Assembly (NCBI GenBank): GCA_934203355.1
Contig: CAKPZC010000001.1
Coordinates: forward strand, 39,302 to 103,301
Direction of reading: 5' to 3'
Length of the DNA stretch: 64,000 nt
Source: an uncultured Prevotella sp.
GTDB lineage: Bacteria > Bacteroidota > Bacteroidia > Bacteroidales > Bacteroidaceae
Shown: in pieces, positions 27,365-35,635 of the stretch
Layout: each line of letters begins with the position of its first letter
Numbering within the stretch: the stretch's first letter is position 1
The notes under the pieces: generated by a model
What the model was told of the DNA's origin: nothing
The model's database searches: none
What the model saw: only the letters and a program-made list of their open reading frames with translations
Made by a program: the position numbers and the translations under genes

Positions 27365-28867
27365 CTATTTCACGTGAAATTTATTGATGCAATCTATGTA
27401 GGCCTCAACAGATGCCGACACAATATCGGTGTTGGCACCAAAACCATAATACACACTGCCATCATATTCCACCTGCATATGAACCTTGCCCACATCATCG
27501 GAACCCTTTGAGATTGCTTGTATTGTGAACTCCTTTAGCGTCATCTGCTTCTGAATTATCTTCTTCAGAGCCTTGATTGCCGCGTCAACCGGACCGTTGC
27601 CAGTTGATGCCTCTTCAAACTTCTGTCCAGAAATATCGAGTCCGATGCTTGCCACGCTCTTCACTCCCATTCCTGTTGTCACCTGCAAGAAATCAAGCTT
27701 CACAGCATGCGCCTCTTTGGCATCGGCACCAGCAAGCATCAGTATGTCGTCGTCGTTGACTTCCTTCTTGCGGTCGGCAAGCTTAAGGAACTGCTTATAA
27801 ATTGCATCAACCTTATTCTCATCGTCGATTTTCACACCCAATACACCTAGACGATATTTCAAAGCCGCCCTACCCGAACGCGCTGTCAGCACAATAGAAC
27901 CACTGTCAAGTCCCACATCCTTGGGGTCGATAATCTCGTAAGTGCTTACATTCTTGAGCACACCGTCCTGATGGATTCCGCTCGAATGCGCAAATGCATT
28001 ACGTCCAACAATTGCCTTGTTGGGTTGCACAGGCATATTCATTAGGCTTGAAACCATTCGGCTTGTAGGACAAATCTTGGTAGTATTGATATTTGTGTCG
28101 ATACCAAGAGTGTTGTGGCACTTCAAAATCATAGCAATCTCCTCAAGCGAAGTATTGCCAGCACGCTCACCAATGCCATTGATTGTCACTTCCACCTGCC
28201 GCGCACCGTTCATCACGCCGCTGAAGGTATTGGCTGTAGCAAGACCGAGGTCGTTGTGGCAATGTGTCGATATTACCGCCTTGTCGATGTTGTCTACATG
28301 CTCCATTAGATATTTTATCTTGGCTCCATATTCCTCGGGCAGACAATAGCCTGTAGTATCGGGAATATTCACTACCGTGGCACCAGCCTTGATAACAGCT
28401 TCAACTACACGAGCGAGGTATTCGTTGTCGGTACGCCCAGCGTCCTCGGCATAAAACTCAACATCCTCCACATAGCGTTTGGCATACTTCACGGCTCTCA
28501 CCGCCCGCTCTATAATCTCCTCACGATTGGAATGGAACTTATACTGTATGTGCGAGTCGGAAGTTCCTATACCAGTATGAATACGTCGGCGCTTGGCATA
28601 TTTCAGAGCCTCGGCTGCGCAGTCAATATCTTTTTCTACAGCACGTGTCAAGGCGCAGATGGCGGGCCACGTCACAGCTTTTGAAATCTCTATTACCGAA
28701 TTGAAATCACCCGGACTTGAAATAGGAAATCCTGCTTCAATCACATCAACTCCCAACTGCTCAAGTTGCCTAGCCACCTGAATCTTCTCTACTGTGTTCA
28801 ACTGGCAACCAGGCACCTGCTCGCCATCGCGGAGTGTTGTGTCGAAAATAAACAATCTGTCGCTCAT
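27365..28867 (-). CDS. leuA: 2-isopropylmalate synthase
   Basis: Committed step of leucine synthesis: 2-oxoisovalerate plus acetyl-CoA gives 2-isopropylmalate. It is 500 aa with [13 protein letters not shown] at the N terminus, [10 protein letters not shown], the metal-binding [11 protein letters not shown] and [14 protein letters not shown], and a C-terminal leucine-sensing dimer domain (about residues 385-500) with the TGNGPVDAA block. It is first gene of the operon, behind a leader that carries an Ile-rich peptide and an attenuator. A parS-like palindrome overlaps its last codons. Confidence 0.96.
   Translation of the reverse strand: MSDRLFIFDTTLRDGEQVPGCQLNTVEKIQVARQLEQLGVDVIEAGFPISSPGDFNSVIEISKAVTWPAICALTRAVEKDIDCAAEALKYAKRRRIHTGIGTSDSHIQYKFHSNREEIIERAVRAVKYAKRYVEDVEFYAEDAGRTDNEYLARVVEAVIKAGATVVNIPDTTGYCLPEEYGAKIKYLMEHVDNIDKAVISTHCHNDLGLATANTFSGVMNGARQVEVTINGIGERAGNTSLEEIAMILKCHNTLGIDTNINTTKICPTSRMVSSLMNMPVQPNKAIVGRNAFAHSSGIHQDGVLKNVSTYEIIDPKDVGLDSGSIVLTARSGRAALKYRLGVLGVKIDDENKVDAIYKQFLKLADRKKEVNDDDILMLAGADAKEAHAVKLDFLQVTTGMGVKSVASIGLDISGQKFEEASTGNGPVDAAIKALKKIIQKQMTLKEFTIQAISKGSDDVGKVHMQVEYDGSVYYGFGANTDIVSASVEAYIDCINKFHVK
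27366..27381. other. parS-like palindrome at the leuA 3' end
   Basis: TATTTCACGTGAAATT agrees with the general ParB site consensus TGTTTCACGTGAAACA at 13 of 16 positions, including the whole TTTCACGTGAAA core. It lies across the leuA stop codon (HVK-stop). It may be chance, because the core also encodes protein. Confidence 0.35.
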
Positions 28868-28930
28868 ATCCGTATCTGTTTTTCTTGTTTATATTTAGAT
28901 TATAAAAAAATCCCCACTTCCTTAGATTAT

Positions 28931-28978
28931 AAAAAAAAACCTTCACACTTCCTTTATGGGGTAAGTATGAAAGGTTTT
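28931..28978 (-). terminator. Attenuator terminator in the leuA leader
   Basis: On the minus strand: arm AAAACCTTTCATACTT (28978-28963), 12-nt loop, arm AAGTGTGAAGGTTTT (28950-28936), then nine U. The stem has 15 pairs with one bulge and one G-U. It stands between the leu promoter and leuA, 63 bp before the leuA ATG, so it must be bypassed for the operon to be expressed. Confidence 0.88.
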
Positions 28979-29022
28979 CTCTGTGTTCTTCATCGCAAGA
29001 AGTTTAAAGGCTATTTTTGTTC

Positions 29023-29038
29023 AACCTATTGGCATACT
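29023..29038 (-). promoter_or_regulatory. Antiterminator arm overlapping the leader-peptide stop
   Basis: Minus-strand AGTATGCCAATAGGTT can pair with the 5' arm of the attenuator: AGTATG with CATACT and AGGTT with AACCT, with a small internal loop. It covers the last leader codons and stop (TAG at 29028-29026). A ribosome that finishes the leader would therefore mask it. Confidence 0.75.
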
Positions 29039-29109
29039 CTACCCTGTCCGACATCATCCTGAAGTCGAATTCGAATAATAATGCAAATAATGTTGTAAGC
29101 CATTTTCAT
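29026..29109 (-). CDS. Ile-rich leader peptide of the leu operon (27 aa)
   Basis: Short frame starting MKMAYNIICIIIRIRL and ending TAG. It starts about 30 nt after the predicted transcription start of the leu operon. Codons 7, 8, 10, 11, 12 and 14 are Ile, all ATT; one Leu codon and two Val codons follow. The Ile cluster lies 30-53 nt before the antiterminator arm, so a ribosome stalled there would leave the arm free. The peptide itself probably has no function beyond attenuation. No strong ribosome-binding site is seen, which is normal for this lineage. Confidence 0.8.
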   Translation of the reverse strand: MKMAYNIICIIIRIRLQDDVGQGRVCQ

Positions 29110-29145
29110 ATTTATCTATTTTACGGGTTATTTCTTTTATCAATT

Positions 29146-29177
29146 GCAAAGTTAAGAAATAATCCACATTCTACAAA
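29146..29177 (-). promoter_or_regulatory. Promoter of the leu operon
   Basis: Minus strand: TTTG (29174-29177), exact 19-bp spacer, TAACTTTGC (29146-29154). The predicted start near 29140 gives a leader of about 270 nt before leuA. The rest of the 508-bp leuA-panB gap holds only this leader and the panB promoter. Confidence 0.85.
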
Positions 29178-29340
29178 TATTTTAAAACAAAAATAGCAAA
29201 ATTGATTACATTTTGTTACCACGCGACCGTTTCAAAGGTCAATTTGAGACCAAACACATTATTTATATAATATGACAACTACACCCAACGATTCAACATT
29301 AATATCCACGCCAATCCTTTGCCATTTACATAAAAAGTTG

Positions 29341-29349
29341 TAATTTTGC
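29341..29349 (+). promoter_or_regulatory. -7 box of panB
   Basis: TAATTTTGC, 26 bp before the panB ATG at 29376. It is divergent from the leu promoter. Confidence 0.65.
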
Positions 29350-29375
29350 CCAAAATTTAAAATCAAAAATTAAAG

Positions 29376-30197
29376 ATGGCAGAATATTTAAGCACAACAA
29401 AGAAGAAAATCACTGCACCCCTGTTTTTTGAAATGAAGCGTAATGGTGAAAAAATAAGCTGGCTTACCGCCTACGACTACACCACAGCCTCTATTGTTGA
29501 CGCAGGTGGAGTTGACGCAATTCTCATTGGCGACTCAGCTTCAAACGTCTCCGATGGCAACATGACCACACTGCCCATCACACTTGACGAGATGATTTAC
29601 CACGCACGCTCTGTGGCTCGCGCCGTAAACCATGCTCTCGTAATATGCGACATGCCCTTCGGAAGTTATCAGGTATCGGCAGAGGAAGGCCTGCGCAACG
29701 CTATTAGAATTATGAAAGAGTCTGGCGTAGACGCGGTAAAGATTGAAGGTGGCTCAGAAATCGCACCGATTATAAAGCGAATGGTGGATGCTGGCATCCC
29801 TGTAAGCGGACACTTAGGGCTCACACCACAGAGCGTCCACAAATTCGGAGGATATGGACTTCGCGCCAAGGGCGAAGCTGAAGCAGAAAAACTCATTGCC
29901 GATGCCAAAGCTCTTGACGAAGCAGGATGCTTCTGCATCGTTTTGGAAAAAATTCCAGCAGACCTCGCTAAGAGAGTTACAGAAAGCGTAAACTGTGCCA
30001 CAATCGGCATCGGAGCTGGAGCCGGATGCGACGGCCAAGTGCTCGTATACGCAGACATGCTTGGCATGAATCGAGGATTTAAGCCAAAGTTCCTACGCCA
30101 ATACGCCGACCTCTACGAGATAATGACCAACGCCATCGGACAATACGTCAACGACGTGAAATCGATGGATTTCCCAAATGAAAGCGAGTCGTATTAA
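29376..30197 (+). CDS. panB: 3-methyl-2-oxobutanoate hydroxymethyltransferase
   Basis: First step of pantothenate synthesis: adds a hydroxymethyl group from methylene-tetrahydrofolate to 2-oxoisovalerate, the same keto acid used by LeuA. It is 273 aa, with WLTAYDYTTASIVDAGGVDAILIGDSASNV, DMPFGSY, VKIEGG, GHLGLTPQSVHKFGGY and TIGIGAGAGCDGQVLV. The stop codon shares its last base with the start of the MFS gene (TAATG), showing coupling. Confidence 0.97.
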   Translation: MAEYLSTTKKKITAPLFFEMKRNGEKISWLTAYDYTTASIVDAGGVDAILIGDSASNVSDGNMTTLPITLDEMIYHARSVARAVNHALVICDMPFGSYQVSAEEGLRNAIRIMKESGVDAVKIEGGSEIAPIIKRMVDAGIPVSGHLGLTPQSVHKFGGYGLRAKGEAEAEKLIADAKALDEAGCFCIVLEKIPADLAKRVTESVNCATIGIGAGAGCDGQVLVYADMLGMNRGFKPKFLRQYADLYEIMTNAIGQYVNDVKSMDFPNESESY

Positions 30198-31393
30198 TGG
30201 ACAACCAATATACCCCCACCTACCACAAACTGTGGAACCGCGACTTCTCGCTGCTTGTCGTGGCAGAGTTGTTGCTATGCGTAGCTTGCTACATGACGGT
30301 GCCTTTCCTGCCATACAGGCTATACACCAACAATCATGTCAACTCCCAAACAGCAAGCCTCACAATAATAATGTTTGTCCTCGGAATCTTCTTTTCGGGC
30401 TTCTTCGTTTGTTGGCTCATTCAACGCTACCGACGCAACAAGGTGTTCTGGGTGTCGGCACTAATACTAAGCACCTTGATTTCTGGAATATCGCTTTTCG
30501 ACAATCCAGACGAGACAACACTCGACAAAAACCATACCGCTGCACTTATGGCTGTTTGCTCATTGGCAGGAATGGCTTTCGGCAACGCCAAACGTGTGCT
30601 CTCATGCACTCTGCTCATTGACAAGACAGAGTCGTGCAACCGCACCGAGGCAAACTACACGGCAATATGGATTGCGCGACTAACAATAATAGTTGGTCCA
30701 ACAGTAGCAATACTCCTAAGTCCCGAGGTGCGCCAAACCCTGTTCTACGGGATAGGAGCCACTGCTGCACTACTGTCGGCAATTCTCGTAATGACGATTA
30801 AATTTCCATTTAGAGCCCCCGAAGAAGGTACAAAAGTCATATCTATCGACCGATTTCTACTGCCACAAGGATGGAACGTGGCAATCGTCGTCGCACTTAT
30901 GAGTGCCGCACTCGGCATCACAATGACCACGCACCCGACTGCCGAGTTCTTCGCATCACTAATCTCAGGACTCATCATCGCCATTCTGATTCTGCGCTAC
31001 ACTACAATCCGAAACGGGCGCTACACTTCAGCCGTAGGCAACGCATGCATACTTGTAGCCCTGTTCACTATGTTTCTGCATAACGGAATTCTCGACGACA
31101 CCCTAAAGCCTATGATTTTCGGACTTGGATTCGGACTTACAAGTTCTGAGCAACTCTACAAAATGCTCGGACGATGCAACCATTGCCAACGCAGCACAGC
31201 AGAGAGCACCTACTTCCTGGCAAGCGACTGCGGACTATTCCTCGGCATCGCATCAAGTTGGAACGGAAACATGAAGATTGCCGAACATGCTGCATTTGGC
31301 GAACAACTAGCCATATGCCTCTTTGCCATTGCAACAGCAGTTTGCTGCGCCAATGCAATCATAAAAAAGAAACACAAGGAATATCACGCCTAA
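30197..31393 (+). CDS. MFS-type transporter
   Basis: Predicted 12-TM inner-membrane transporter, 398 aa, of the major facilitator type, with short charged loops such as IQRYRRNKVFW after the second helix region. It is translationally coupled to panB (1-nt overlap) and followed by a cupin gene. The substrate is not recognisable. The coupling suggests pantothenate or an intermediate, but this is only inference, and related Bacteroidetes proteins are usually annotated as generic MFS transporters. Confidence 0.78.
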   Translation: MDNQYTPTYHKLWNRDFSLLVVAELLLCVACYMTVPFLPYRLYTNNHVNSQTASLTIIMFVLGIFFSGFFVCWLIQRYRRNKVFWVSALILSTLISGISLFDNPDETTLDKNHTAALMAVCSLAGMAFGNAKRVLSCTLLIDKTESCNRTEANYTAIWIARLTIIVGPTVAILLSPEVRQTLFYGIGATAALLSAILVMTIKFPFRAPEEGTKVISIDRFLLPQGWNVAIVVALMSAALGITMTTHPTAEFFASLISGLIIAILILRYTTIRNGRYTSAVGNACILVALFTMFLHNGILDDTLKPMIFGLGFGLTSSEQLYKMLGRCNHCQRSTAESTYFLASDCGLFLGIASSWNGNMKIAEHAAFGEQLAICLFAIATAVCCANAIIKKKHKEYHA

Positions 31394-31443
31394 AAAACGT
31401 GATAAAAAAAAAAAAAAATAACGATTATCCGGAGGACACAACT

Positions 31444-31776
31444 ATGATTATCGATTTTTCAAAGATTGCAAGAAAAGAAATTGAAGGATTCAAGGACGGC
31501 AACGGTCCTTTCCTCACAAAACTCGCCGATGACGGCAAAGTGAAAATCATGCACAACATCCTGCCTCCAGGCAGCAGCATCGGACTGCACCGCCATGAAG
31601 GCAACTGCGAAATTATGTACATCCTAAAGGGAATCATCACCTTCAAATACGATGGCAAAACAGAGATTGCCCAAGAAGGAACAGTACACTATTGTCCCTG
31701 CGGACACGAACACATGGCCGAGAACCTAACAAATGAAGATGCCGTGTTCCTAGCCATTGTTCCTGAAACAAAGTAG
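31444..31776 (+). CDS. Single-domain cupin protein
   Basis: Soluble 110-aa beta-barrel protein. Both cupin motifs are present: motif 1 GSSIGLHRHEGNCEIMYILKG (His, His and Glu metal ligands) and motif 2 with PCGHEHMAEN (second His). I chose ATG 31444 because the sequence immediately before it is a 15-A tract and not family-like. Enzymatic role unknown; small cupins act as sugar isomerases, dioxygenases or binding proteins. It lies between MFS and MATE transporter genes. Confidence 0.88.
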   Translation: MIIDFSKIARKEIEGFKDGNGPFLTKLADDGKVKIMHNILPPGSSIGLHRHEGNCEIMYILKGIITFKYDGKTEIAQEGTVHYCPCGHEHMAENLTNEDAVFLAIVPETK

Positions 31777-31794
31777 CAATAGTAAAAAAACGCA

Positions 31795-33135
31795 ATGGCA
31801 AAATCCAACGAAATAGACATGCTTCACGGGCCGTTGCTCTTGAAGATTCTTAAGTTTTCACTGCCACTTGCAGCAAGTAGTGTCCTACAACAGCTCTTCA
31901 ACTCGGTTGACGTGGCTATTGTGGGACACTTCTCAAGCAATCAAGCCCTCGCTGCCGTAGGAAGCAACGGCCCGGTCATAAGTCTGCTTATCAATCTTTT
32001 CATTGGAGTCTCTATGGAAGCCAATGTTGTGATATCCAACCATATCGGACAAAACGACTCACGCAGTATACGCCATGCCGTAGGCACAATAGGCGTAGTA
32101 GCAATTGCAAGCGGCATGTTACTAATGCTCTTGGGACTTATTGCAGCACGTCCAATACTCACACTAATGGGCACCCCCGACGACGTGTTGCCAATGGCCG
32201 TCACCTACCTACGCATATACTTTCTCGGAATACCCTTTTTCCTTATTTTCAACTTTGGTGCAGCCATTCTGCGCAGTATGGGCGACACACGCCGACCACT
32301 CTACATACTCATCGTGGCTGGTATTGCCAACACCATTTTCAACCTATTCTTCGTCATCGTACTTGACATGAGCGTGGCAGGCGTGGCTATAGCTACCGGC
32401 ATTGCCAACGCCCTTAGTGCAGTTCTGATAATACGTCTCCTGCTCAACGAGAAAGACCCATACCAACTGCATATCAATAAAATGTCTGTCAGCTGGATAG
32501 AACTGAAACATATGCTTGAAATAGGTATTCCTGCCGGATTACAGGGTATGGTATTCTCATTCTCAAACGTCCTGCTTCAGACCGCCATCAACAGCCATGG
32601 AGCCAATGCCATCGCAGGTTCTGCAGCCGCACTCAACTTCGAGTACTACTGCTACTTTGTCATCTCTGCATTCAATGGAGCAACAATCACATTCATCGGT
32701 CAAAACTATGGTGCGGGACAGAAGCAGCGTGTCAAGCGTATCTATTGGATTTGCATGGGTCTTAGCGTTGGATGCTGTGCGCTATTCAACGAACTATTCG
32801 TATGTCAACATAGGTTCTTCCTGTCGCTCTTCTCCTCCGATCCGATAGTTCAAGATTTCGCCTATACAAGAATGCACATTGTGCTCGCCGTACAATTCAT
32901 TGCAAGCAGTTACGAGATATCTGCCTCTGCCATGAGAGGAATGGGGAAATCGATACTTCCGACACTACTTACCGTCTTCGGCACATGCCTGTTACGCATT
33001 GTTTGGGTCTACGCAGTTTGCCCTAAATGGCACACATTCGATGTTATCATGCTCGTCTACCCCATATCATGGATTGCAACAGGAATTATGGTTTGCTGGG
33101 CATTCTACCTCAACGCCCAAAAGCATCTCAAGTAA
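31795..33135 (+). CDS. MATE-family efflux transporter
   Basis: Twelve-TM inner-membrane antiporter of 446 aa that typically exports cationic drugs or metabolites using Na+ or H+. Family-like sequences are LPLAASSVLQQLFNSVDVAIVGHFSSNQALAAVG near the N terminus, AILRSMGDTRRPL and the second-half GANAIAGSAAALNFEYYCYF. It lies 18 bp behind the cupin gene at the end of a panB-MFS-cupin-MATE run. The substrate is not determinable. Confidence 0.93.
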   Translation: MAKSNEIDMLHGPLLLKILKFSLPLAASSVLQQLFNSVDVAIVGHFSSNQALAAVGSNGPVISLLINLFIGVSMEANVVISNHIGQNDSRSIRHAVGTIGVVAIASGMLLMLLGLIAARPILTLMGTPDDVLPMAVTYLRIYFLGIPFFLIFNFGAAILRSMGDTRRPLYILIVAGIANTIFNLFFVIVLDMSVAGVAIATGIANALSAVLIIRLLLNEKDPYQLHINKMSVSWIELKHMLEIGIPAGLQGMVFSFSNVLLQTAINSHGANAIAGSAAALNFEYYCYFVISAFNGATITFIGQNYGAGQKQRVKRIYWICMGLSVGCCALFNELFVCQHRFFLSLFSSDPIVQDFAYTRMHIVLAVQFIASSYEISASAMRGMGKSILPTLLTVFGTCLLRIVWVYAVCPKWHTFDVIMLVYPISWIATGIMVCWAFYLNAQKHLK

Positions 33136-33261
33136 ACAATAAGACCTACACAAAAGGAAAAAATACCTTAACAAGGTGAAAATTAATAAGTTCTGAAAGC
33201 TAATATTGCAGTAAAAGTCAAAAAAAAAGGCAATAAATTTTCGTATCACGCGAAAAACTTG

Positions 33262-33270
33262 TATCTTTGC
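33262..33270 (+). promoter_or_regulatory. -7 box of the HU gene
   Basis: TATCTTTGC, 56 bp before ATG 33326. Frames starting further upstream (33278) would begin at the transcription start and are not used. Confidence 0.65.
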
Positions 33271-33325
33271 ACGTCCTTTGAAAAAAGGCAATATTAAAGC
33301 AACAAATAATAACATAAATATACAA

Positions 33326-33628
33326 ATGACTAAAGCAGATATCATCAATAAGATTGCCGAGAGCACTGGCTTACAAAAAAAAGACGTGTCAGTCGTTGTT
33401 GAAGCATTTATGGAAAACATCAAGGACAGCTTGTTGTCAAACAAGGAGAATGTATACCTGCGTGGATTTGGAAGTTTCATTGTGAAGCACCGGGCCGCAA
33501 AAACCGCAAGAAACATCCTTAAAAAAACCACAATGAAAATTGGAGCACACGACCAGCCAAGTTTTAAGCCTGCAAAATGCTTCCTTGAAGAGATGAAGAA
33601 TGCCACAATGATTGAAGTTGAGGAATAA
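33326..33628 (+). CDS. HU/IHF-family DNA-binding protein
   Basis: Small nucleoid-associated protein, 100 aa, that bends and compacts DNA as a dimer. The N-terminal helices are MTKADIINKIAESTGLQKKDVSVVVEAFMENI, followed by the beta-arm region VYLRGFGSFIVKHRAAKTARNI. The arm segment differs from the usual RNPQTG: it reads NILKKTTMKIGAHDQPSF. I chose ATG 33326 because of the family N terminus and the promoter box at 33262. A 29-aa ribosome-associated peptide gene follows. Confidence 0.93.
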   Translation: MTKADIINKIAESTGLQKKDVSVVVEAFMENIKDSLLSNKENVYLRGFGSFIVKHRAAKTARNILKKTTMKIGAHDQPSFKPAKCFLEEMKNATMIEVEE

Positions 33629-33681
33629 GAAAATAATACATATTTATAATTAAACATATTAAACAATAAAAATTTAAAATT

Positions 33682-33771
33682 ATGCCAAACGGAAAGAAAA
33701 AAAAGGGACACAAGATGGCTACTCACAAGCGTAAAAAGAGATTACGTAAGAACAGACATAAGAGCAAGTAA
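33682..33771 (+). CDS. 29-aa basic peptide, AURKAIP1/COX24 (DUF1713) type
   Basis: Very short frame: it starts MPNGKKKKGHKMATHKRK and continues RLRKNRHKSK before TAA, so over half the residues are Lys, Arg or His. The KMATHKRKKRLRKNRHK block matches, from memory, the AURKAIP1/COX24 domain, whose mitochondrial member mS38 is a small-subunit ribosomal protein. Bacteroidetes carry this peptide widely, and a ribosomal role is likely. It lies 53 bp downstream of an HU gene and upstream of RNase G, followed by a hairpin. Confidence 0.85.
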   Translation: MPNGKKKKGHKMATHKRKKRLRKNRHKSK

Positions 33772-33804
33772 GAAAGCCTGCCCATAAAAAGGGTCAGTTC
33801 CAAA

Positions 33805-33857
33805 ATGGGGGCGCGTCAATCACAATGCATCCGCAGTAGATTTTGGCGCGTCCCCAT
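33805..33857 (+). terminator. Hairpin after the 29-aa peptide gene
   Basis: Arms ATGGGGGCGCG (33805-33815) and CGCGTCCCCAT (33847-33857), with one G-U pair and a 31-nt loop, followed by GCTTTTA. A weak intrinsic terminator, or a processing structure before the RNase gene. Confidence 0.55.
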
Positions 33858-33928
33858 GCTTTTATGGTTAAACAAGCCATAAATCCAAAAGACAGTATTT
33901 TTTAACCTAAATTAGAAACACAAGAGAA

Positions 33929-35509
33929 ATGACCAGCGAAGTTGTAATCGATGTTCAACAGAAACAAATATCCATCGCGCTGCTTGAGGACAAGCGACTC
34001 GTGGAATATCAGACAGAACCAACGTCTGCATCTTTTTCTGTTGGCAACATCTATGTTGCAAAAGTTAAGAAACTCATGCCAGGACTGAACGCCAGTTTTG
34101 TGGATGTAGGTTACGAACGTGACGCCTTTCTCCATTATCTTGATTTAGGAAGCCAATTCAATTCTTACGAAAAGTACCTACGCCAGGTACTAAGCGACAG
34201 AAAAAAACTCTACCCATTTGCAAAAGCAACCCGACAGCCTGACTTAAAGAAAGACGGTAGCGTACAAAACACATTAACAGTTGGACAAGAGGTATTGGTA
34301 CAAATTGTGAAGGAACCAATATCAACTAAAGGACCACGCCTCACAGGCGAGATAAGTTTTGCAGGACGCTATCTTGTACTTATGCCCTTCGGAGACAAGG
34401 TGTCGGTGTCTTCAAAGATTAAAAGTGGCGAGGAACGGGCACGACTCAAGCAACTCATCAACAGTATCAAGCCCAAAAATTGCGGTGTCATCGTACGCAC
34501 TGTTGCTGAAGGCAAAAGGGTCGCAGAACTGGACGCAGAACTTAAAATCCTAACAAAGCGTTGGGAAGATGCACTTATCAAAGTACAGAAGACCCAAAAA
34601 CGCCCACAACTCATTTTCGAAGAAACAGGACGCGCCGTAGCACTGCTAAGAGACCTGTTCAACCCCACCTACGAGAATATCTACGTCAACGACGAGAACG
34701 TGTTTCACGAAGTAAGACATTATGTTGAGCTAATTGCCCCAGAGAAAGCCAACATCGTGAAACTATATACAGGGACGGTGCCCATCTTCGATAATTTCAA
34801 TATAACGAAACAAATTAAGTCCAGTTTCGGGAAAACGGTCAATTATAAACATGGTGCCTACCTCATCATTGAACACACTGAAGCTTTGCACGTAGTAGAC
34901 GTAAATAGTGGCAATCGTTCTCATTCTGACAATGGACAAGAAGCCAACGCCTTAGACGTCAACCTCGGGGCTGCCGACGAACTTGCACGACAGCTACGTC
35001 TACGAGACATGGGTGGCATTATTGTAGTCGACTTTATCGACATGAACCTTGCAGAAGACAGACAACTCCTTTACGAGCGCATGTGCAAAAACATGCAGAA
35101 AGACCGAGCCCGCCACAACATATTGCCATTGAGCAAGTTCGGTCTTATGCAAATAACACGCCAACGTGTGCGTCCTGCAATGGATGTCAATGTGGAAGAA
35201 ATATGCCCCACATGCTTCGGCAAAGGAAAAATCAAGTCGAGCATCATTTTCACAGATCAACTCGAAAGTAAGATTGACAGGCTTGTAAACAAGATTGGAG
35301 TTAAGACTTTCTATTTGCACGTACACCCCTATGTAGCTGCCTATATCAACAAAGGCTTCATTTCACTAAAACGGAAGTGGCAGATGAAGTATGGCCTTGG
35401 AGTGCACATCGTGCCATCACAGAAACTCGCTTTCCTACAATATGAATTCTATGACAACAAAAAGCAATTCATTGACATGAAAGAGGAAATCGAGACTAAA
35501 CAAAACTAA
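33929..35509 (+). CDS. Ribonuclease E/G family protein (RNase G-like)
   Basis: Endoribonuclease that cleaves single-stranded AU-rich RNA and matures rRNA or tRNA ends. It is 526 aa, RNase G size, without the long RNase E degradosome tail. An S1 domain lies at about residues 30-120 (GNIYVAKVKKLMPGLNASFVDVG). The DNase I-like catalytic region has VVDVNSGNR and GGIIVVDFIDM (metal-binding Asp residues), and the Zn-link reads CPTCFGKGK. It is transcribed alone and ends at a strong terminator shared with kdsC. Confidence 0.95.
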   Translation: MTSEVVIDVQQKQISIALLEDKRLVEYQTEPTSASFSVGNIYVAKVKKLMPGLNASFVDVGYERDAFLHYLDLGSQFNSYEKYLRQVLSDRKKLYPFAKATRQPDLKKDGSVQNTLTVGQEVLVQIVKEPISTKGPRLTGEISFAGRYLVLMPFGDKVSVSSKIKSGEERARLKQLINSIKPKNCGVIVRTVAEGKRVAELDAELKILTKRWEDALIKVQKTQKRPQLIFEETGRAVALLRDLFNPTYENIYVNDENVFHEVRHYVELIAPEKANIVKLYTGTVPIFDNFNITKQIKSSFGKTVNYKHGAYLIIEHTEALHVVDVNSGNRSHSDNGQEANALDVNLGAADELARQLRLRDMGGIIVVDFIDMNLAEDRQLLYERMCKNMQKDRARHNILPLSKFGLMQITRQRVRPAMDVNVEEICPTCFGKGKIKSSIIFTDQLESKIDRLVNKIGVKTFYLHVHPYVAAYINKGFISLKRKWQMKYGLGVHIVPSQKLAFLQYEFYDNKKQFIDMKEEIETKQN

Positions 35510-35535
35510 AAAAGAGTGTATTAAACTCCGAACAC

Positions 35536-35579
35536 AAAAACTCGTTGCACGTCCTTGCGAGGATGTGCAACGAGTTTTT
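35536..35579. terminator. Bidirectional terminator between rng-like and kdsC
   Basis: Perfect arms AAAAACTCGTTGCAC (35536-35550) and GTGCAACGAGTTTTT (35565-35579), with additional pairs inside. It has nearly the same arms as the terminator at 9998-10043. Confidence 0.92.
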
Positions 35580-35635
35580 AGTTTTAGTATATTAAGAGGT
35601 TATTTTACCTTTTAATCCTACAATCATTCACCCAA

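Noticed and set aside
31404..31418. Run of 15 A before the cupin gene as a terminator or phase-variation switch
   Set aside because: Poly-A on the coding strand is not a U tract, no hairpin precedes it, and it lies outside both reading frames. Length variation could only alter spacing.
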